From contig NZ_CP035806.1 in assembly GCF_004208635.1 (NCBI RefSeq), positions 1,860,001 through 1,924,000 on the forward strand: a DNA stretch of 64,000 bases, given 5' to 3'. Positions 63,341 through 64,000 of this stretch are shown here, in pieces. This stretch comes from Leucobacter triazinivorans (lineage in GTDB: Bacteria > Actinomycetota > Actinomycetes > Actinomycetales > Microbacteriaceae). The notes under the pieces are model-generated. The model was not told the origin of the DNA, made no database searches, and saw only the letters and a list, made by a program, of their open reading frames with translations. How positions within the stretch are numbered: position 1 is the stretch's first letter; every line of letters begins with the position of its first letter. The position numbers and the translations under genes are program-made.

Positions 63341-63823
63341 CTACTTCCGCGGCTTGGCCTGCTTGTTCCCGGGTTTGCCGTTCTGACGATTCTGCGGGCG
63401 GCGACCGCTGATCCCGGCCATCCGCATCCCGGTCTGCACGAGCGAAAGAGTGCGCAACGACCGGATCTCTCGGATGGGCACCCAGCGCGCCTCGTCGGAG
63501 GACCCGCCCACCTCGTGGCGCAGCGGCCCCTCCTTGACAGTGGCGCGGTAGACGATCCTGATCGTGTGCAGTTCCGGATCCCGACCCTCCGGCGCCTCCT
63601 CGCGCACCATCACGCGCGAATCGACCCCGAGCAGTTTCCCCACGCGCGCCTCGAGACCGGTCTCTTCGAGCACCTCGCGCACCACCGCGTCGCGCGGATC
63701 CTCGCCGCCCTCGATCCCGCCGCCGGGGAGCGTCCACCCGTGCAGATGGCCGCGGCGCCAGTGCGTGAGCAGGATCCTGCCCCGCCGCTCCACCACCGCG
63801 TACGCGGCCACCCTCAGGTCCAT
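63341..63823 (-). CDS. Nudix hydrolase
   Basis: 160 residues. The Nudix box is complete: GGGIEGGEDPRDAVVREVLE followed by ETGLEA (about 34-60). ADP-ribose- or nucleotide-type pyrophosphatases share it; the substrate cannot be told. The C-terminal 25 residues are basic (GRRPQNRQNGKPGNKQAKPR). Starts 9 bases after the stop of the upstream hydrolase, so they are one operon. Confidence 0.93.
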   Translation of the reverse strand: MDLRVAAYAVVERRGRILLTHWRRGHLHGWTLPGGGIEGGEDPRDAVVREVLEETGLEARVGKLLGVDSRVMVREEAPEGRDPELHTIRIVYRATVKEGPLRHEVGGSSDEARWVPIREIRSLRTLSLVQTGMRMAGISGRRPQNRQNGKPGNKQAKPRK

Positions 63824-63832
63824 GCTACGAGC

Positions 63833-64000
63833 CTAGCCTGTCGCGCTCGAGCCACGATCCATCTCGGCGGCACCGCCGGCGCGCACGATTCCGTCGACCC
63901 GCGCCCCGGCCTGCCACCCCAGCAGCCAGCGCTCGAGACGCGCGTACGCCTCGCGGCGCGACGCCTCGCGCGAGAGGAAGACGTCGTGCAGTGCGCCGTC
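63833..64000 (-). CDS. Alpha/beta hydrolase, C-terminal end
   Basis: Last 55 residues of a gene that enters from the right edge: DGALHDVFLSREASRREAYA, then RLERWLLGWQ. The GALHDVFLS motif holds the catalytic His of monoacylglycerol-lipase-like (serine aminopeptidase S33) hydrolases. The rest lies outside the window. Confidence 0.75.
   Translation of the reverse strand, partial: DGALHDVFLSREASRREAYARLERWLLGWQAGARVDGIVRAGGAAEMDRGSSATG

Noticed and set aside
1..64000. CRISPR arrays, prophage structural genes, rRNA genes.
   Set aside because: No regularly spaced repeats, phage structural motifs or rRNA sequences were seen.

Overview
The window is high-GC actinobacterial chromosome. Gene order, SD-type and GTG/TTG starts, and the FHA–PstP–RodA–PbpA–PknA–PknB / TrpG / class E sortase / CrgA / rhomboid / cyclophilin block (49.8–62.5 kb) are what is seen near the replication origin of Microbacteriaceae. 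A Leucobacter-like organism is my best guess. That is inference from gene content, not a sequence match.

Layout. 0–2 kb: start of an aldehyde dehydrogenase, then a zinc-starvation pair (a degenerate COG0523 protein and a cysteine-less ribosomal protein L36) diverging from a palindromic Zur-type operator. 2.2–6.4 kb: tryptophan/kynurenine operon (tryptophan 2,3-dioxygenase, an amidohydrolase in the place of kynurenine formamidase, kynureninase, PaaX-type regulator). 6.2–11.3 kb: TetR regulator and a potABCD polyamine-type ABC transporter. 11.4–12.3 kb: Ntn-type amide hydrolase. 12.4–16.1 kb: damaged zone with a broken GNAT gene fused to another gene fragment, a stand-alone Fic protein, an N-truncated DUF389 protein, an IS5-type transposase remnant and a nitrilase remnant. 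16.2–22.9 kb: complete four-gene Wadjet (JetABCD) anti-plasmid system. 23.1–28.8 kb: a large LPXTG-like wall-anchored protein, divergent from an ECF sigma factor fused to its own zinc-finger/transmembrane anti-sigma-like domain. 28.8–29.8 kb: Lrp remnant and a LysE exporter.

29.94–49.53 kb: a ~19.5 kb integrative mobilizable element in the 3' end of tRNA-Leu(CAG). Both ends carry a ~70 bp near-direct repeat (tRNA 3' end plus its terminator) and, just inside, matching tandem TTAGCACTT-type sites that look like integrase arm sites. The right end carries integrase, XRE regulator, excisionase-like HTH protein, a Fic toxin with a divergent active-site loop and its antitoxin, and a MobF (TrwC) relaxase-helicase. 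The left part is cargo: a LuxR/VOC fusion (broken), MarR and TetR regulators with clear palindromic operators, flavin enzymes, an MFS and an RND-type efflux pump, and a small alarmone synthetase.

49.5–64 kb: tRNA-Leu and the conserved cell-wall/cell-division signalling cluster, then a small hypothetical protein, a Nudix hydrolase and the end of an alpha/beta hydrolase. A family of palindromic dispersed repeats (core GTCGCAGGATCCA/TGGATCCTGCGAC) occurs four times, once inside the 3' end of the amidohydrolase gene. I did not find a clearly undescribed multi-gene system. The best leads are the formamidase replacement, the sigma/anti-sigma fusion beside the wall protein, and the mobile element with its variant Fic pair and alarmone synthetase.
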